In this document: one piece after another, positions 46,786 to 55,994 of the stretch
Layout of the letters: every line of letters begins with the position of its first letter
Numbering within the stretch: the stretch's first letter is position 1
The notes under the pieces: generated by a model
The model's database searches: none
The model's input: the letters and a program-made list of their open reading frames with translations, nothing else
Told to the model about the DNA's origin: nothing
NCBI GenBank assembly: GCA_965249765.1
Contig: CBDFMR010000004.1
Location: forward strand, 186,001 to 250,000
Length of the DNA stretch: 64,000 nt
Direction: 5' to 3'
From: CBDFMR01 sp965249765
GTDB lineage: Bacteria; Bacteroidota; Bacteroidia; Chitinophagales; Saprospiraceae
Program-made: the position numbers and the translations under genes

Positions 46786-47493
46786 CTAAATGGTCATCAT
46801 ATTTTCCATTGTATGATAGCCTGTTTTTCCTTGTAAATATTCAGCAGCTACGATAGCGCCGAGTGCAAATATTTCTCGATCCTTAGCGGTATGTTCGATA
46901 GTGATTTCTTCCTTTGGCAATCTGTATGTGGCCTTGTGCCTTCCGACTATTCCGGGAGTTCGATGACTCACGATAGGTAGACTATTATCAAGAATCTCGG
47001 GATGATTGTGCCATTGTGCGTAGTCCGTCTCAGCAATGATATCCTCAGCCATAGAAACGGCAGTACCTGAAGGGCTGTCTTTCTTTTCAGTATGATGATG
47101 CTCTTGGATAGATACGCCACCAAGATCGTATCTATTGGTCATCTGGGCAAGCTTGCGATTGATGGCAAAAGTGATATTCATGCCTATGCTGAAATTGGAG
47201 GCGAAAAAGAAGGGAGTTCCGGACTCATTGGACTGGGCTACCGCCTTGGTAAGCTCCTTGTTCCAGCCTGTTGTTCCAGATACGACAGGAATGCTTTTGT
47301 CCAGCAGAGTGATGATGTTGTCATATGCTGACGCAGGATTGGTGAACTCCAGCGCTACGTCAAATGAGTTAGGTGCCAGATTCTTTACATAATTTTTATC
47401 TCTGACAATAGCAGCTATCTCATGACCGCGACCACTGGCAATCTTCTCCAGAGATCTACCCATTTTTCCATATCCGACCAGTACTATGCGCAT
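46786..47493 (-). CDS. dapB: 4-hydroxy-tetrahydrodipicolinate reductase
   Basis: From the ATG at 47493 the protein starts MRIVLVGYGKMGRSLEKIA with a Rossmann motif, and it has the DapB signatures QEHHHTEKKDSPSGTA (catalytic His and Lys) and HTAKDREIFALGAIVAA. A longer frame to 47532 adds 13 residues before the Rossmann strand and is less likely. It acts in the diaminopimelate/lysine pathway. The 235-residue length is typical for Bacteroidota. Confidence 0.95.
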   Translation of the reverse strand: MRIVLVGYGKMGRSLEKIASGRGHEIAAIVRDKNYVKNLAPNSFDVALEFTNPASAYDNIITLLDKSIPVVSGTTGWNKELTKAVAQSNESGTPFFFASNFSIGMNITFAINRKLAQMTNRYDLGGVSIQEHHHTEKKDSPSGTAVSMAEDIIAETDYAQWHNHPEILDNSLPIVSHRTPGIVGRHKATYRLPKEEITIEHTAKDREIFALGAIVAAEYLQGKTGYHTMENMMTI

Positions 47494-47683
47494 CTGTCTT
47501 GATTGATAAGTGCCTAATTTAGCAATAATCAAGGTTTCACGTATATCAAATAGGAGATATAAATATTTGTTTACATTTATAGTTAAGAAGTGATGAAATA
47601 GGTTGTCTTTTTTTGACTTGCATGAATAGAGTCACTTTACATAATTTTTTCTGATCAGGTAAATATTTAATAATCTAGAACGT

Positions 47684-48532
47684 ATGAGTTGGTTCAAGCG
47701 ACTCAAAGATGGAGTACAGACGGCGACGAAGTTTAAGAAAGAAGCTCCTGATGGTTTGTGGCAGAAGTGTAAAGGCTGTGGTTCCACAAATACCATAAAG
47801 GAACTCAACGAGAACTATTATGTCTGCCCAGAGTGTGATTATCATTTTCGCATAGGATCGCATGATTACTTTGATATCATCTTTGATGGAAAGTACGAGG
47901 AGCTTTTTACCAATATAAAATCCGTCGATTTTCTAAAATTTACTGACCTTAAATCCTACCAAGATAGACTTGATGCTGCGGCTGTGAGGACCGATGCTGA
48001 TGACGCTATATCTGTTGCGTCTGGTAAGGTAGGGAAGAAGGGGCTCGTGATTGCAGCCATGGATTTTAGCTTTATAGGGGGTTCCATGGGTGCTGTCGTC
48101 GGTGAGCGTATCTCGAGGGCGATAGATCATTGTATCAAGGAGAAATTGCCATTCATGATTATTTCTAAGTCAGGAGGAGCTCGGATGATGGAGTCTGCAT
48201 TTTCGCTTATGCAAATGGCAAAGACATCAGCCAAATTGGCGCTTCTGTCACGTAAGAAGATACCTTATTTGTCTTTTCTCACAGATCCTACAACAGGAGG
48301 TGTCACCGCATCATATGCCATGCTAGGAGATATAAATTTTGCAGAACCAAAAGCCTTGATAGGTTTCGCTGGTCCGCGGGTAATTAAGGAAACCATCAAG
48401 CAGGACCTTCCTGATAATTTTCAGACATCGGAATTTCTTCTGGACAAAGGCTTTCTTGACTTTATCGTTCCACGTAGCGAATTAAAGGATAAGCTGGATG
48501 CCATCTTAGGCATACTTACTCCCGCCAAATAG
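47684..48532 (+). CDS. accD: Acetyl-CoA carboxylase carboxyltransferase subunit beta
   Basis: The zinc ribbon is complete (Cys29, Cys32, Cys48, Cys51 in KCKGCGS...YYVCPECD). The crotonase-like core has AAMDFSFIGGSMGAVVGE, SGGARMMESAFSLMQMAKT, DPTTGGVTASYAM and the glycine-rich FAGPRVIKETI. With AccA it transfers carboxyl from biotin to acetyl-CoA to start fatty acid synthesis. At 282 residues it is of normal length. No accA is in the window. Confidence 0.97.
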   Translation: MSWFKRLKDGVQTATKFKKEAPDGLWQKCKGCGSTNTIKELNENYYVCPECDYHFRIGSHDYFDIIFDGKYEELFTNIKSVDFLKFTDLKSYQDRLDAAAVRTDADDAISVASGKVGKKGLVIAAMDFSFIGGSMGAVVGERISRAIDHCIKEKLPFMIISKSGGARMMESAFSLMQMAKTSAKLALLSRKKIPYLSFLTDPTTGGVTASYAMLGDINFAEPKALIGFAGPRVIKETIKQDLPDNFQTSEFLLDKGFLDFIVPRSELKDKLDAILGILTPAK

Positions 48533-48562
48533 AGTTATCCACTAATAGAACGAGCTTGCATT

Positions 48563-48600
48563 GTACGTATAATTAGAGTAAATTTGTGCGTATAATCTAA
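48563..48600 (+). promoter_or_regulatory. Promoter and possible operator of the toxin-antitoxin pair
   Basis: TAAATTTG at 48579-48586 matches the -7 consensus TAnnTTTG, with a TTG at 48556-48558 at about the right -33 distance. Two related 15-base direct repeats, GTACGTATAATTAGA (48563-48577) and GTGCGTATAATCTAA (48586-48600), frame the box at 23-base spacing, matching at 11 of 15 positions. Repeats that straddle a promoter are typical of sites bound by an antitoxin. Confidence 0.5.
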
Positions 48601-48604
48601 AGGT

Positions 48605-48850
48605 ATGGATACTAAACTCACATTAAAACTAAATTCCAAAGTAATTGAACGAGCAAAGCTGTATGCCGAAGAAACAAATACGAGTTTATCGAAGCTTATC
48701 GAAAACTATCTTTCGGCAGTAACAACGAATAAAGTAAAAAAGAGAAAAGTTAATCCAATAATTAAGAGCTTAACAGGCGTGATAAAACTTGATGAAAAGA
48801 AGGATTACAAAAAGTCTTATGCCAAATACCTAACGGAAAAATACGCATAA
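48605..48850 (+). CDS. DUF6364-family antitoxin
   Basis: The 81-residue basic protein begins MDTKLTLKLNSKVIERAKLYA, with a ribbon-helix-helix-like strand and helices (TSLSKLIENYL) for DNA binding and a flexible C-terminal tail that would cap the toxin. The next gene overlaps by one base (TAATG). This layout, plus the partner's PIN domain, makes it the antitoxin of a VapBC-like pair. Confidence 0.85.
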   Translation: MDTKLTLKLNSKVIERAKLYAEETNTSLSKLIENYLSAVTTNKVKKRKVNPIIKSLTGVIKLDEKKDYKKSYAKYLTEKYA

Positions 48851-49263
48851 TGAGAAATGTATTCGTGGATACCAATGTAATAATAGATGTTCTTGCTCAA
48901 AGAATAAATTTTTATGAAAACAGTCAAGATTTTTTCACCGATGCTCTTGAAAAGAAGGTAAGGTTGGTCGTTTCGACATTGTCTTTTGCTAATATGCATT
49001 ATATTTTGTCGGAGCAAATGAAACAGTCTAAAGTTAGAAATACGCTTCGAAAATTCAAAACATTGGTGACCGTAGCAACATTTGATGACAAAATATTAGA
49101 ACTTTCACTGGGTGATGAATTTAAGGATTTCGAAGATGGTATTCAATATTTCATTGCATTAGATAATTCGTGTGAAGCTATTATAACAAGAAATATGAAG
49201 GATTTTAAAAAATCTCAAATTCCTGTATTAAGTCCAAAGGAGTTTTTGAATGTAGCAGAGTAA
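48850..49263 (+). CDS. PIN-domain toxin (VapC-like ribonuclease)
   Basis: The 137-residue PIN fold has the acidic residues that hold the metal: Asp7 in NVFVDTNVIIDVL, and the FKDFEDGIQYFIAL acidic region, followed by AIITRNMKDFKKS. Members cut RNA, often tRNA or rRNA, when the antitoxin is lost. It is the second gene of the pair and ends the operon, since the next gene runs the other way. Confidence 0.9.
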   Translation: MRNVFVDTNVIIDVLAQRINFYENSQDFFTDALEKKVRLVVSTLSFANMHYILSEQMKQSKVRNTLRKFKTLVTVATFDDKILELSLGDEFKDFEDGIQYFIALDNSCEAIITRNMKDFKKSQIPVLSPKEFLNVAE

Positions 49264-49343
49264 ATAACATCAAGGCATAATTTTAGATATCAAATCATAT
49301 CTGATATGCAGCGATACGTCCAAGATAATATACGATAACAATC

Positions 49344-50945
49344 TTACTTTTCATCTAACACGATCACCTTAAACTTAGCGTCAAGGGGGTCTAGCAACTC
49401 TAGTAAGTTTGTGAAGAAAGATTGCCCATATTTGGAATAAAAAGTCATGAAATTTTCATGTCTTTCCTGCAACCTATTCGAAGGAAACAATTGTGACAGA
49501 AGCTTATCCAAACGCTTGAGGTTGACCTCTTCTTTTGATTTTAAGGACCGCTTGAGTCGTTGTTCTATTTTATCGACTTCGTTTAGATGCTTAGTAGTGA
49601 TGGCCTTGATAGCAGTAACATAAGACTTATCTATTCTTTCTGCTCGCTCTGCTACTTGATCGTATATTCTCAATAAGGACTCCTTCTCCTGATTGAGTTT
49701 GAAGCTGTCATTTTCATTGTTTCTCTCTATCAATAGAGTCGTGAGAGAATCCCGCGACTTGAAAAAGTCATCTATTTCAAATCCCAAGTCATTCCATTTT
49801 GCGAGTTTGTCCTTTTCGAAGATCAGCACTGAGTCCCTTCTTACTAGGATCGGGAAGGGTATATTATAATGATCAAATACCCGTTTACGTTCGAGCCAAT
49901 ATGCGATTTCTCCACCGCCACCAACATACGCTACATTGGGAAGTACGACTTCCTGGTATAGAGGCCGGAGAATGACATTGGGGCTAAATGATTCTGGTGA
50001 CTCGTGTACTAGTGCTTTAAGTTTGTCGATGCTATAGCTACGGTCTGTATTGTGAATCCAGTATTTGTCGTCACGGAAAACTATCCTCTGCCTTATACCT
50101 TTTTCCACCCAAAAAAGGTTTATCTCCCTAGGTGTGGCTTGTGGATTGAGACCCAGCTTTTCTAAGTCAGCTATCGTTGCTAAAGTAAGCTTGTGTGCAT
50201 TTTGAGATTCTAGGTCATCAATGATAATGGGCGTGAATGTCCGTTTTAAATCGGGGGCAGCCATGTTGATTTGTACAAGCCCGTATTCATCAAACAACTT
50301 GTGTACCATCCCATAGGCGAATTCGCCATACGTATTGCTCGTTTTGTCCGCATATTCCAGAATCTTTGCGATGAGTTTACCTTGCGGAGACGACTGTGTC
50401 ATCTGCACTACTTGTTCTAGGATCTCACTCAGTCCATCTTTGTCCAGTTGACCGACGGGCCCTGATGCTTCTTTATCCCATTTTACTTCTTTGTTGAAGA
50501 GGTGGAAATGATTGATTTCCTCAAAATCGTGATCTTCACTGCCATGGACAAATATGGGCACGAAATCCAAATCGTCGTAGGCCTTATTCAATTGATCTGC
50601 CAATTGTATGGCTGATAAGATCTTGATAATATAGTACAACGGACCTGTGAGTAGCGAGGGTTGATGCGCTGTACACACAGTAAGTGTATTCTTATTTTTT
50701 AGGAGATCAAGATTCGTTCGTAGCCGATTACTTACCTCTCTTTCATTATACTGACTCTCGAGACAGTCGCACAGCAGACTCCGATGATCATATGCAGAAA
50801 TCTTATGTCTAGCAACGTGTTCAAAATTTTCTAATGTCGGTTTAGCACTTATAAAATCATCAAACAGATCAGGATTGGAGATATAAGTAATATCGCGATC
50901 TTTAAAAAATGGAATATTGTGGTAGTTAATCTCTACTTTGTACAT
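49344..50945 (-). CDS. bshC: Putative cysteine ligase BshC (bacillithiol synthesis)
   Basis: The 533-residue protein matches BshC in length and motifs, including TVCTAHQPSLLTGPLYYIIK near residue 90, FVHGSEDHDFEEINHFHLF and YVGGGGEIAYWLERKRVFDHY. A long coiled coil sits in the C-terminal half (residues 400-490). It joins cysteine to glucosamine-malate to form bacillithiol, a low-weight thiol. bshA and bshB are not in the window. Confidence 0.95.
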   Translation of the reverse strand: MYKVEINYHNIPFFKDRDITYISNPDLFDDFISAKPTLENFEHVARHKISAYDHRSLLCDCLESQYNEREVSNRLRTNLDLLKNKNTLTVCTAHQPSLLTGPLYYIIKILSAIQLADQLNKAYDDLDFVPIFVHGSEDHDFEEINHFHLFNKEVKWDKEASGPVGQLDKDGLSEILEQVVQMTQSSPQGKLIAKILEYADKTSNTYGEFAYGMVHKLFDEYGLVQINMAAPDLKRTFTPIIIDDLESQNAHKLTLATIADLEKLGLNPQATPREINLFWVEKGIRQRIVFRDDKYWIHNTDRSYSIDKLKALVHESPESFSPNVILRPLYQEVVLPNVAYVGGGGEIAYWLERKRVFDHYNIPFPILVRRDSVLIFEKDKLAKWNDLGFEIDDFFKSRDSLTTLLIERNNENDSFKLNQEKESLLRIYDQVAERAERIDKSYVTAIKAITTKHLNEVDKIEQRLKRSLKSKEEVNLKRLDKLLSQLFPSNRLQERHENFMTFYSKYGQSFFTNLLELLDPLDAKFKVIVLDEK

Positions 50946-51094
50946 GCACAGTTCTTGATATCTGATCTATCCGCTGTCGGTATTGTCAATTATGGGTAGA
51001 TGAAAATTGATTGCGAAAGATAGTCATTGTCTATCGGATTAATAACCAGAGATTAAGGACATTTCATATTTTTAGATATTCTAATATTTGAATA

Positions 51095-52093
51095 TTGGCG
51101 AGATATATTTTTAAAAGATTTCTTTGGGGGATAGTCGTACTGGTATTTGTAGTATGTCTCATTGCATCTATCATTTATCTTGCTCCTGTCGATCCATCTA
51201 GACTCACATTTGGACAGAGATCTGATGCCGCATCAGTACAGGCAAAGAAAGAATCATTGGGCTTGGACAAGCCACTTTACGTTCAATTACTCTTGTACAT
51301 AAATGATCTTTCACCATTCGGATTAAAGGAAGGAAAATGGACTCTTAAATCACCGTATCTAAGAGAGTCTTTTCAGAGCGGAAGGCGCGTAAGTGAAATG
51401 ATGAGAGATGCCGTACCCAAGACGCTCATCCTCGCATTGTCTTCATTCGTCATAGCAGGAATCTTGGGAATTTTCTTTGGTCTTATAGCAGCTCTCAATA
51501 AAGACAAGATGATCGATAAGATCTTGCTCTCTGCAACGGCACTTGGTTATTCTGTACCGAGTTATGTGAGTGCCATCGTACTTGCGATAGTTTTTGGATA
51601 CTGGCTCAAAGCCTTTACTGGACTCAACGTACAGGGAAGTATTTTCGAGCTAAATGACATGGGAGATGAGATCATAGTCATGAAAAATCTTCTTTTACCA
51701 TCGATTGCATTGGGCATCAGACCATTGGCGGTCATTACTCAGCTGACACGATCCTCAGTGCTTGACGTACTATCTCAACCATACATCAAGACGGCCATTG
51801 CCAAGGGGTTAAATAAAAAGAAAGTGATTGCAAGACATACGCTACGCAACTCTATGAATCCCATTGCATCTTCTCTGAGTGGCTGGCTGGCATCATTGAT
51901 GGCAGGAGCATTCTTTGTAGAAAATGTCTTCAACTTTAAAGGACTGGGTGAGATGACAGTAACTGCGCTTCTGAGCTATGACATTCCTGTTATCCTAGCA
52001 AGTGTGATTTTTATCGCTGCTGTATTTGTAATACTCAATATCGTTGTGGATATCGCCTATGTGATTATAGATCCATGCGTCAAGCTGCAATAA
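51095..52093 (+). CDS. Orphan DppB/OppB-type ABC transporter permease
   Basis: The TTG start gives MARYIFKRFLWGIVVLVFVV, the typical first membrane helix of DppB-like permeases. About six helices follow, with the ABC-contact loop near YIKTAIAKGLNKKKVIARHTLRNSMNP (EAA-like motif). No second permease, ATPase or binding protein is adjacent. The gene before and the gene after run the other way, so it is isolated. Whether partners lie elsewhere or it acts alone is unknown. Confidence 0.85.
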   Translation: MARYIFKRFLWGIVVLVFVVCLIASIIYLAPVDPSRLTFGQRSDAASVQAKKESLGLDKPLYVQLLLYINDLSPFGLKEGKWTLKSPYLRESFQSGRRVSEMMRDAVPKTLILALSSFVIAGILGIFFGLIAALNKDKMIDKILLSATALGYSVPSYVSAIVLAIVFGYWLKAFTGLNVQGSIFELNDMGDEIIVMKNLLLPSIALGIRPLAVITQLTRSSVLDVLSQPYIKTAIAKGLNKKKVIARHTLRNSMNPIASSLSGWLASLMAGAFFVENVFNFKGLGEMTVTALLSYDIPVILASVIFIAAVFVILNIVVDIAYVIIDPCVKLQ

Positions 52094-52097
52094 TTTG

Positions 52098-52739
52098 TTA
52101 GCGTGAAATCCTAAATCCCAAACCCAACGTGACCAAGTATGGAGAGGTGAGGAAGCGGGATGACTGCTTATTATCATATATAATATGATCGCCTACCGAT
52201 CTAAATGTCGATTCAAACTTTAAGTCAACAAAGGCCCTTCCTAGGTGGTATTGAAAGATTCCCTGGAATCCAAAGGAGATTGTACGGTCGTACCTATTAT
52301 AAAATTGTTGACCGTCAAGCCCATCTTCCAGTCCAGCATGAATGTGAAGAATAGGACCTACGCCGATATTCATATCATTGACAACAATTCCTCCCAAGGC
52401 AGGTATGTCGATGAAAGTGTACTTGTCTGTGTATGTTCCATTGGCATCAACATCGTCGTTTAATGCCAAAACATCAAATTTTCCCTCAAAAGTGGAGTAT
52501 AGCAGTTCGCCATGAGCAAAAAGCCAACCAGCAGTATAATGTCCATAAATCCCTCCTGAGTATCCTGGCTTGTAAGAAGAAAAATCTAGCTTGTAATCTG
52601 GAAAATTTTCATTGGGGCCTATGAAATCGATTTCAGCACGGTTGAGAAAATAATGGTAATTTACTTTAACTCCATAGTCAAGCTGAGCATTGACACTACA
52701 GGATCCCAATACTAGGAAGCATATTATTAGTTGTTTCAC
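52098..52739 (-). CDS. Outer-membrane beta-barrel protein
   Basis: A signal peptide (FLVLGSCSVNAQ) is followed by amphipathic strands: LDYGVKVNYHYFL, GGIYGHYTAGWLFAHGELLYS and a final strand LVTLGLGFRISR. At 213 residues it is the size of an eight-stranded barrel of the PorT/OMP_b-brl kind. The function is not evident. It starts opposite purM; the two 5' regions overlap within about 100 bases, so their promoters must be close. Confidence 0.72.
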   Translation of the reverse strand: MKQLIICFLVLGSCSVNAQLDYGVKVNYHYFLNRAEIDFIGPNENFPDYKLDFSSYKPGYSGGIYGHYTAGWLFAHGELLYSTFEGKFDVLALNDDVDANGTYTDKYTFIDIPALGGIVVNDMNIGVGPILHIHAGLEDGLDGQQFYNRYDRTISFGFQGIFQYHLGRAFVDLKFESTFRSVGDHIIYDNKQSSRFLTSPYLVTLGLGFRISR

Positions 52740-52826
52740 AATTCTAAAATTAAAAGTGCTTTAGGGAGCTGTACAAATATAAGCCTACTTTTTATCAATT
52801 ATATAAAAGACTTCTATAATATAAAT

Positions 52827-52834
52827 TACTTTTG
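52827..52834 (+). promoter_or_regulatory. -7 promoter box for purM
   Basis: TACTTTTG matches TAnnTTTG. It ends 10 bases before the purM ATG at 52845, implying a leader of only a few bases. Confidence 0.5.
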
Positions 52835-52844
52835 CCCTTGTCAT

Positions 52845-54020
52845 ATGAGCGACCAAAATAGATACGAATTACGTGGTGTTTCCGCTTCCAAAGATGAAGT
52901 ACATGAGGCCATAAAGGGCATTGACAAAGGTTTGTATCCCAATGCATTCTGCAAGATTCTCCCGGATATCGTAGGGCATGATGAAGCGTACTGCAATATT
53001 ATGCACGCAGATACGGCAGGTACAAAAACGAATCTTGCCTACCTCTACTGGAGGGAGACTGGAGACATAGGCGTCTGGTCAGGAATTGCTTTGGATGCGA
53101 TCGTCATGAATCTTGACGATATGGCATGTGTAGGTTGTATCGACGACATTGTGATCTCCTCAACCATCGGTCGTAACAAACACTTAATCCCAGGCGAAGT
53201 AATCGCTACCATTATTAAGTCTACCGAGTCCTTCGTCGAGATGCTTAGAGATCATAACGTTCAAGTCTTTACTTCCGGCGGAGAAACAGCTGATGTAGGC
53301 GACGTTGTCCGTACCATTGATGTGGGTATCACGGCATTTGGACGAATCAAGAAAAAGGATGTAATCGAGGTGGACCTGAGTGAGGGCGATGCCATCGTTG
53401 GTCTTGCTTCCTATGGGCAGGCTTCATATGAGAGTGGGTACAATGGCGGCATGGGTAGCAATGGGCTGACTTCTGCAAGACATGATGTACTCAGTAAACA
53501 TTATGCTCAAAATTTTCCTGAAACTTACGACTCATCAATACCTGATGAGGTTACTTATAGTGGTTCCAAAAGATTGACAGATGAAATAGAAGTTGAAGGA
53601 AGAACAATCAAAGTCGGAAAACTTATCTTGTCACCTACGCGTACATACATGCCAGTCCTCAAAAAGATACTGGAAAAAGGTCGATCTGGGATATCAGGCA
53701 TGATACACTGTACGGGTGGAGCGCAGACCAAGGTTAAGAAATTCTCTAAAGAGCATCAGGTAATCAAGGATAACTTATTTGATACTCCTCCTTTGTTTTC
53801 CCTCATCCAGAAAGAGTCAGGTACATCTTGGAAAGAAATGTATCAAGTATTTAACATGGGCCATCGGTTGGAGATCTATTGTGATTCTTCACAAGCTGAG
53901 GAGATCATCTCCATATCTAAGTCATTTAATATTGATGCTCAGATCATTGGCAGAGTAGGGAAAAAGGTAGATGGCGGCTCAGTTATCATCGAGTCATCAC
54001 ACGGCACATATAGCTACTAG
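52845..54020 (+). CDS. purM: Phosphoribosylformylglycinamidine cyclo-ligase
   Basis: The ATG at 52845 gives MSDQNRYELRGVSASKDEVH, as in Bacteroidota PurM; the frame extends to 52731 but those codons overlap the divergent barrel gene's start and lack similarity. Motifs include MHADTAGTKTNLAYLYWRETGD, ALDAIVMNLDDMACVG (acidic metal-binding), TSGGETADVGDVVRTID and MIHCTGGAQTKVKKF. It closes the imidazole ring of AIR in purine synthesis. The 391-residue form is longer than the E. coli enzyme, as usual for this phylum. Confidence 0.93.
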   Translation: MSDQNRYELRGVSASKDEVHEAIKGIDKGLYPNAFCKILPDIVGHDEAYCNIMHADTAGTKTNLAYLYWRETGDIGVWSGIALDAIVMNLDDMACVGCIDDIVISSTIGRNKHLIPGEVIATIIKSTESFVEMLRDHNVQVFTSGGETADVGDVVRTIDVGITAFGRIKKKDVIEVDLSEGDAIVGLASYGQASYESGYNGGMGSNGLTSARHDVLSKHYAQNFPETYDSSIPDEVTYSGSKRLTDEIEVEGRTIKVGKLILSPTRTYMPVLKKILEKGRSGISGMIHCTGGAQTKVKKFSKEHQVIKDNLFDTPPLFSLIQKESGTSWKEMYQVFNMGHRLEIYCDSSQAEEIISISKSFNIDAQIIGRVGKKVDGGSVIIESSHGTYSY

Positions 54021-54198
54021 GGTTTTTCTAATGTCCTCCCTAAACTCTCTTATCAGCATTTTGGGAATTCATGCATAAGGAATTAACTCATTTGGACCAA
54101 GTATATCTTACAGAACCGATTTTATGCAACTATTAGCATCCCACTTATCTTAGGCAACTGATAATCACAAGATCGTATTACTTGCAATTACTCCTAAT

Positions 54199-54639
54199 CT
54201 ATTCTTCCTCCCCAAAAACGGAATCCGTTGTGTCCTTTATCTTTTTACCGATGTTTTCTGAAGCTTCTTTTACTTCACCTACTACCTTGCTCACAGTTTC
54301 ATTTTCCATGGCTTTGTCCACGATGACTTTGCCCTGATGAGAGACATCTTGTACGACATCTTTGGCCTTATCAACAACGGTGTCTGCAATGTACTTAGCA
54401 CGGTCAGTGACATCCTTTATTTTGTCACTTTCCATGAATTCTTCTGCACTGTCTTTGGTTTTCTCATAGACCTCGCCAGCTTTCTCAGCCACCTTTCCAG
54501 TAAACTCTTTGGCCTTGTCTATGCTTGAGGTGATGTATTCTTTTTCTAAAGTGTCGTCTATGAACTCCGTGGATTTATTGACTCCATCTACGACTGTCTT
54601 GCCGGCTTTGCCGAATAACTTAAGTATTCTTTTTATCAT
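54199..54639 (-). CDS. Amphipathic-helix repeat protein (YtxH/apolipoprotein-like)
   Basis: Nearly all 146 residues form long amphipathic helix with loose 11-residue repeats (DKAKEFTGKVAEKAGEVYEK; DRAKYIADTVVDKAKDVVQD). There is no signal or membrane segment. Such repeats occur in stress-related and LEA-like proteins that bind membranes. It lies five bases after purB on the same strand, so it may share its transcript. No specific function. Confidence 0.7.
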   Translation of the reverse strand: MIKRILKLFGKAGKTVVDGVNKSTEFIDDTLEKEYITSSIDKAKEFTGKVAEKAGEVYEKTKDSAEEFMESDKIKDVTDRAKYIADTVVDKAKDVVQDVSHQGKVIVDKAMENETVSKVVGEVKEASENIGKKIKDTTDSVFGEEE

Positions 54640-54644
54640 GATTA

Positions 54645-55970
54645 TTATATGTAACCTACATAGTTAAATGGAGAAATGCCCTTCATAGTTTCCTTTAAGT
54701 CGTTAGATACTTCGAGTCCGTCGATAAATTGATGAATGTCCTCTTTGGTAATATGTTTATTGGTCCGTGTTAGGGCGAGTACAGTTTCATAAGGATTTGG
54801 GAATCCTTCTTTTCGCAGAACATTCTGAATTGCTTCTCCCACAACTACCCAATTGCGATCAAGCTCTTCATCAATTTTATTCCTATTGATCTCGATTTTA
54901 TGGATACCTTTCATGATCGACTTGAAGGCTATCAAGGAATGAGCCATGGGTACACCAATGTTCCTCAGGACCGTACTATCTGTCAGATCACGCTGTAATC
55001 TAGAAATCGGAAGTTTGCTACTGAAGTGGGATAGGCTAGCATTTGCCATGCCAAGATTGCCCTCTGCATTCTCAAAATCAATTGGATTTACCTTGTGAGG
55101 CATAGCCGATGACCCTATCTCACCCGCGACGATCTTCTGCTTAAAATATTCCATAGATACATAGGTCCACATGTCTCGACAAAAGTCGATCAATATGACA
55201 TTTATACGAGCCATATTGTCAAAGATGGCTGCCAGGTGATCATAATGGGCTATTTGAGTCGTTTTTTGAGATCGTGTCAGGCCTATTCCTTGAACAAAAT
55301 TGTTGCCGAATGATGGCCAGTTCACTTCTGGAAAGGCTACTTTGTGCGCATTAAAGTTACCAGTAGCACCGCCAAATTTTGCTTTTATCGGTAAGTCTTC
55401 TAGCAAAGAGAGCTGATCATTAATTCGCTCTATAAAAACTTCAAATTCTTTTCCCAGAGTTGTAGGCGATGCAGGTTGACCGTGGGTATGTGCGAGCATT
55501 GGAATACCATGATATTCGGAGGCTTTCGACTCTAAAGATACCATGAGCTCCTTCAACGTCACTAGATATACGTCATGTAAACCATCTTTGAAAGAGAGGG
55601 GGATGGCAGTATTATTAATATCCTGAGAGGTCAGACCAAAATGGACAAACTCATGAATCCATGCGAGCCCTTGAGGAAGATTTTCCTTGATGTAGTATTC
55701 AACGGCCTTTACATCATGATTGGTTGTCTTTTCAATTTCTTTGACCCTTCCCGCGTCATTAAGGTTAAACTCTTCGTAAATCTTCTGTAGCAAGTCTGTA
55801 CTCTCAACAGAAAGAGTATGAGGTAATATCCCTTGCTCAGATAGAGACTTCAAGTATTCTATCTCGATTTTAACCCTATACTTTATGAGTGCATACTCTG
55901 AGAAGTAGGAGGAAAGGTCAGATACCTTGTTTTGATATCTACCGTCAATTGGAGAAATGGCTTCTAACAT
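54645..55970 (-). CDS. purB: Adenylosuccinate lyase
   Basis: The 441-residue fumarase-superfamily lyase carries the signature GSSAMPHKVNPIDFENAEGN and TSQDINNTAIPLSFKDG. It acts twice in purine synthesis, on SAICAR and on adenylosuccinate. Its partner PurA is encoded at 33042. It is 24 bases downstream of ppk1 on the same strand, so the two probably form one unit with the small helical protein. Confidence 0.97.
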   Translation of the reverse strand: MLEAISPIDGRYQNKVSDLSSYFSEYALIKYRVKIEIEYLKSLSEQGILPHTLSVESTDLLQKIYEEFNLNDAGRVKEIEKTTNHDVKAVEYYIKENLPQGLAWIHEFVHFGLTSQDINNTAIPLSFKDGLHDVYLVTLKELMVSLESKASEYHGIPMLAHTHGQPASPTTLGKEFEVFIERINDQLSLLEDLPIKAKFGGATGNFNAHKVAFPEVNWPSFGNNFVQGIGLTRSQKTTQIAHYDHLAAIFDNMARINVILIDFCRDMWTYVSMEYFKQKIVAGEIGSSAMPHKVNPIDFENAEGNLGMANASLSHFSSKLPISRLQRDLTDSTVLRNIGVPMAHSLIAFKSIMKGIHKIEINRNKIDEELDRNWVVVGEAIQNVLRKEGFPNPYETVLALTRTNKHITKEDIHQFIDGLEVSNDLKETMKGISPFNYVGYI

Positions 55971-55994
55971 CCGATAATTTTTGCCAGTATTAGT

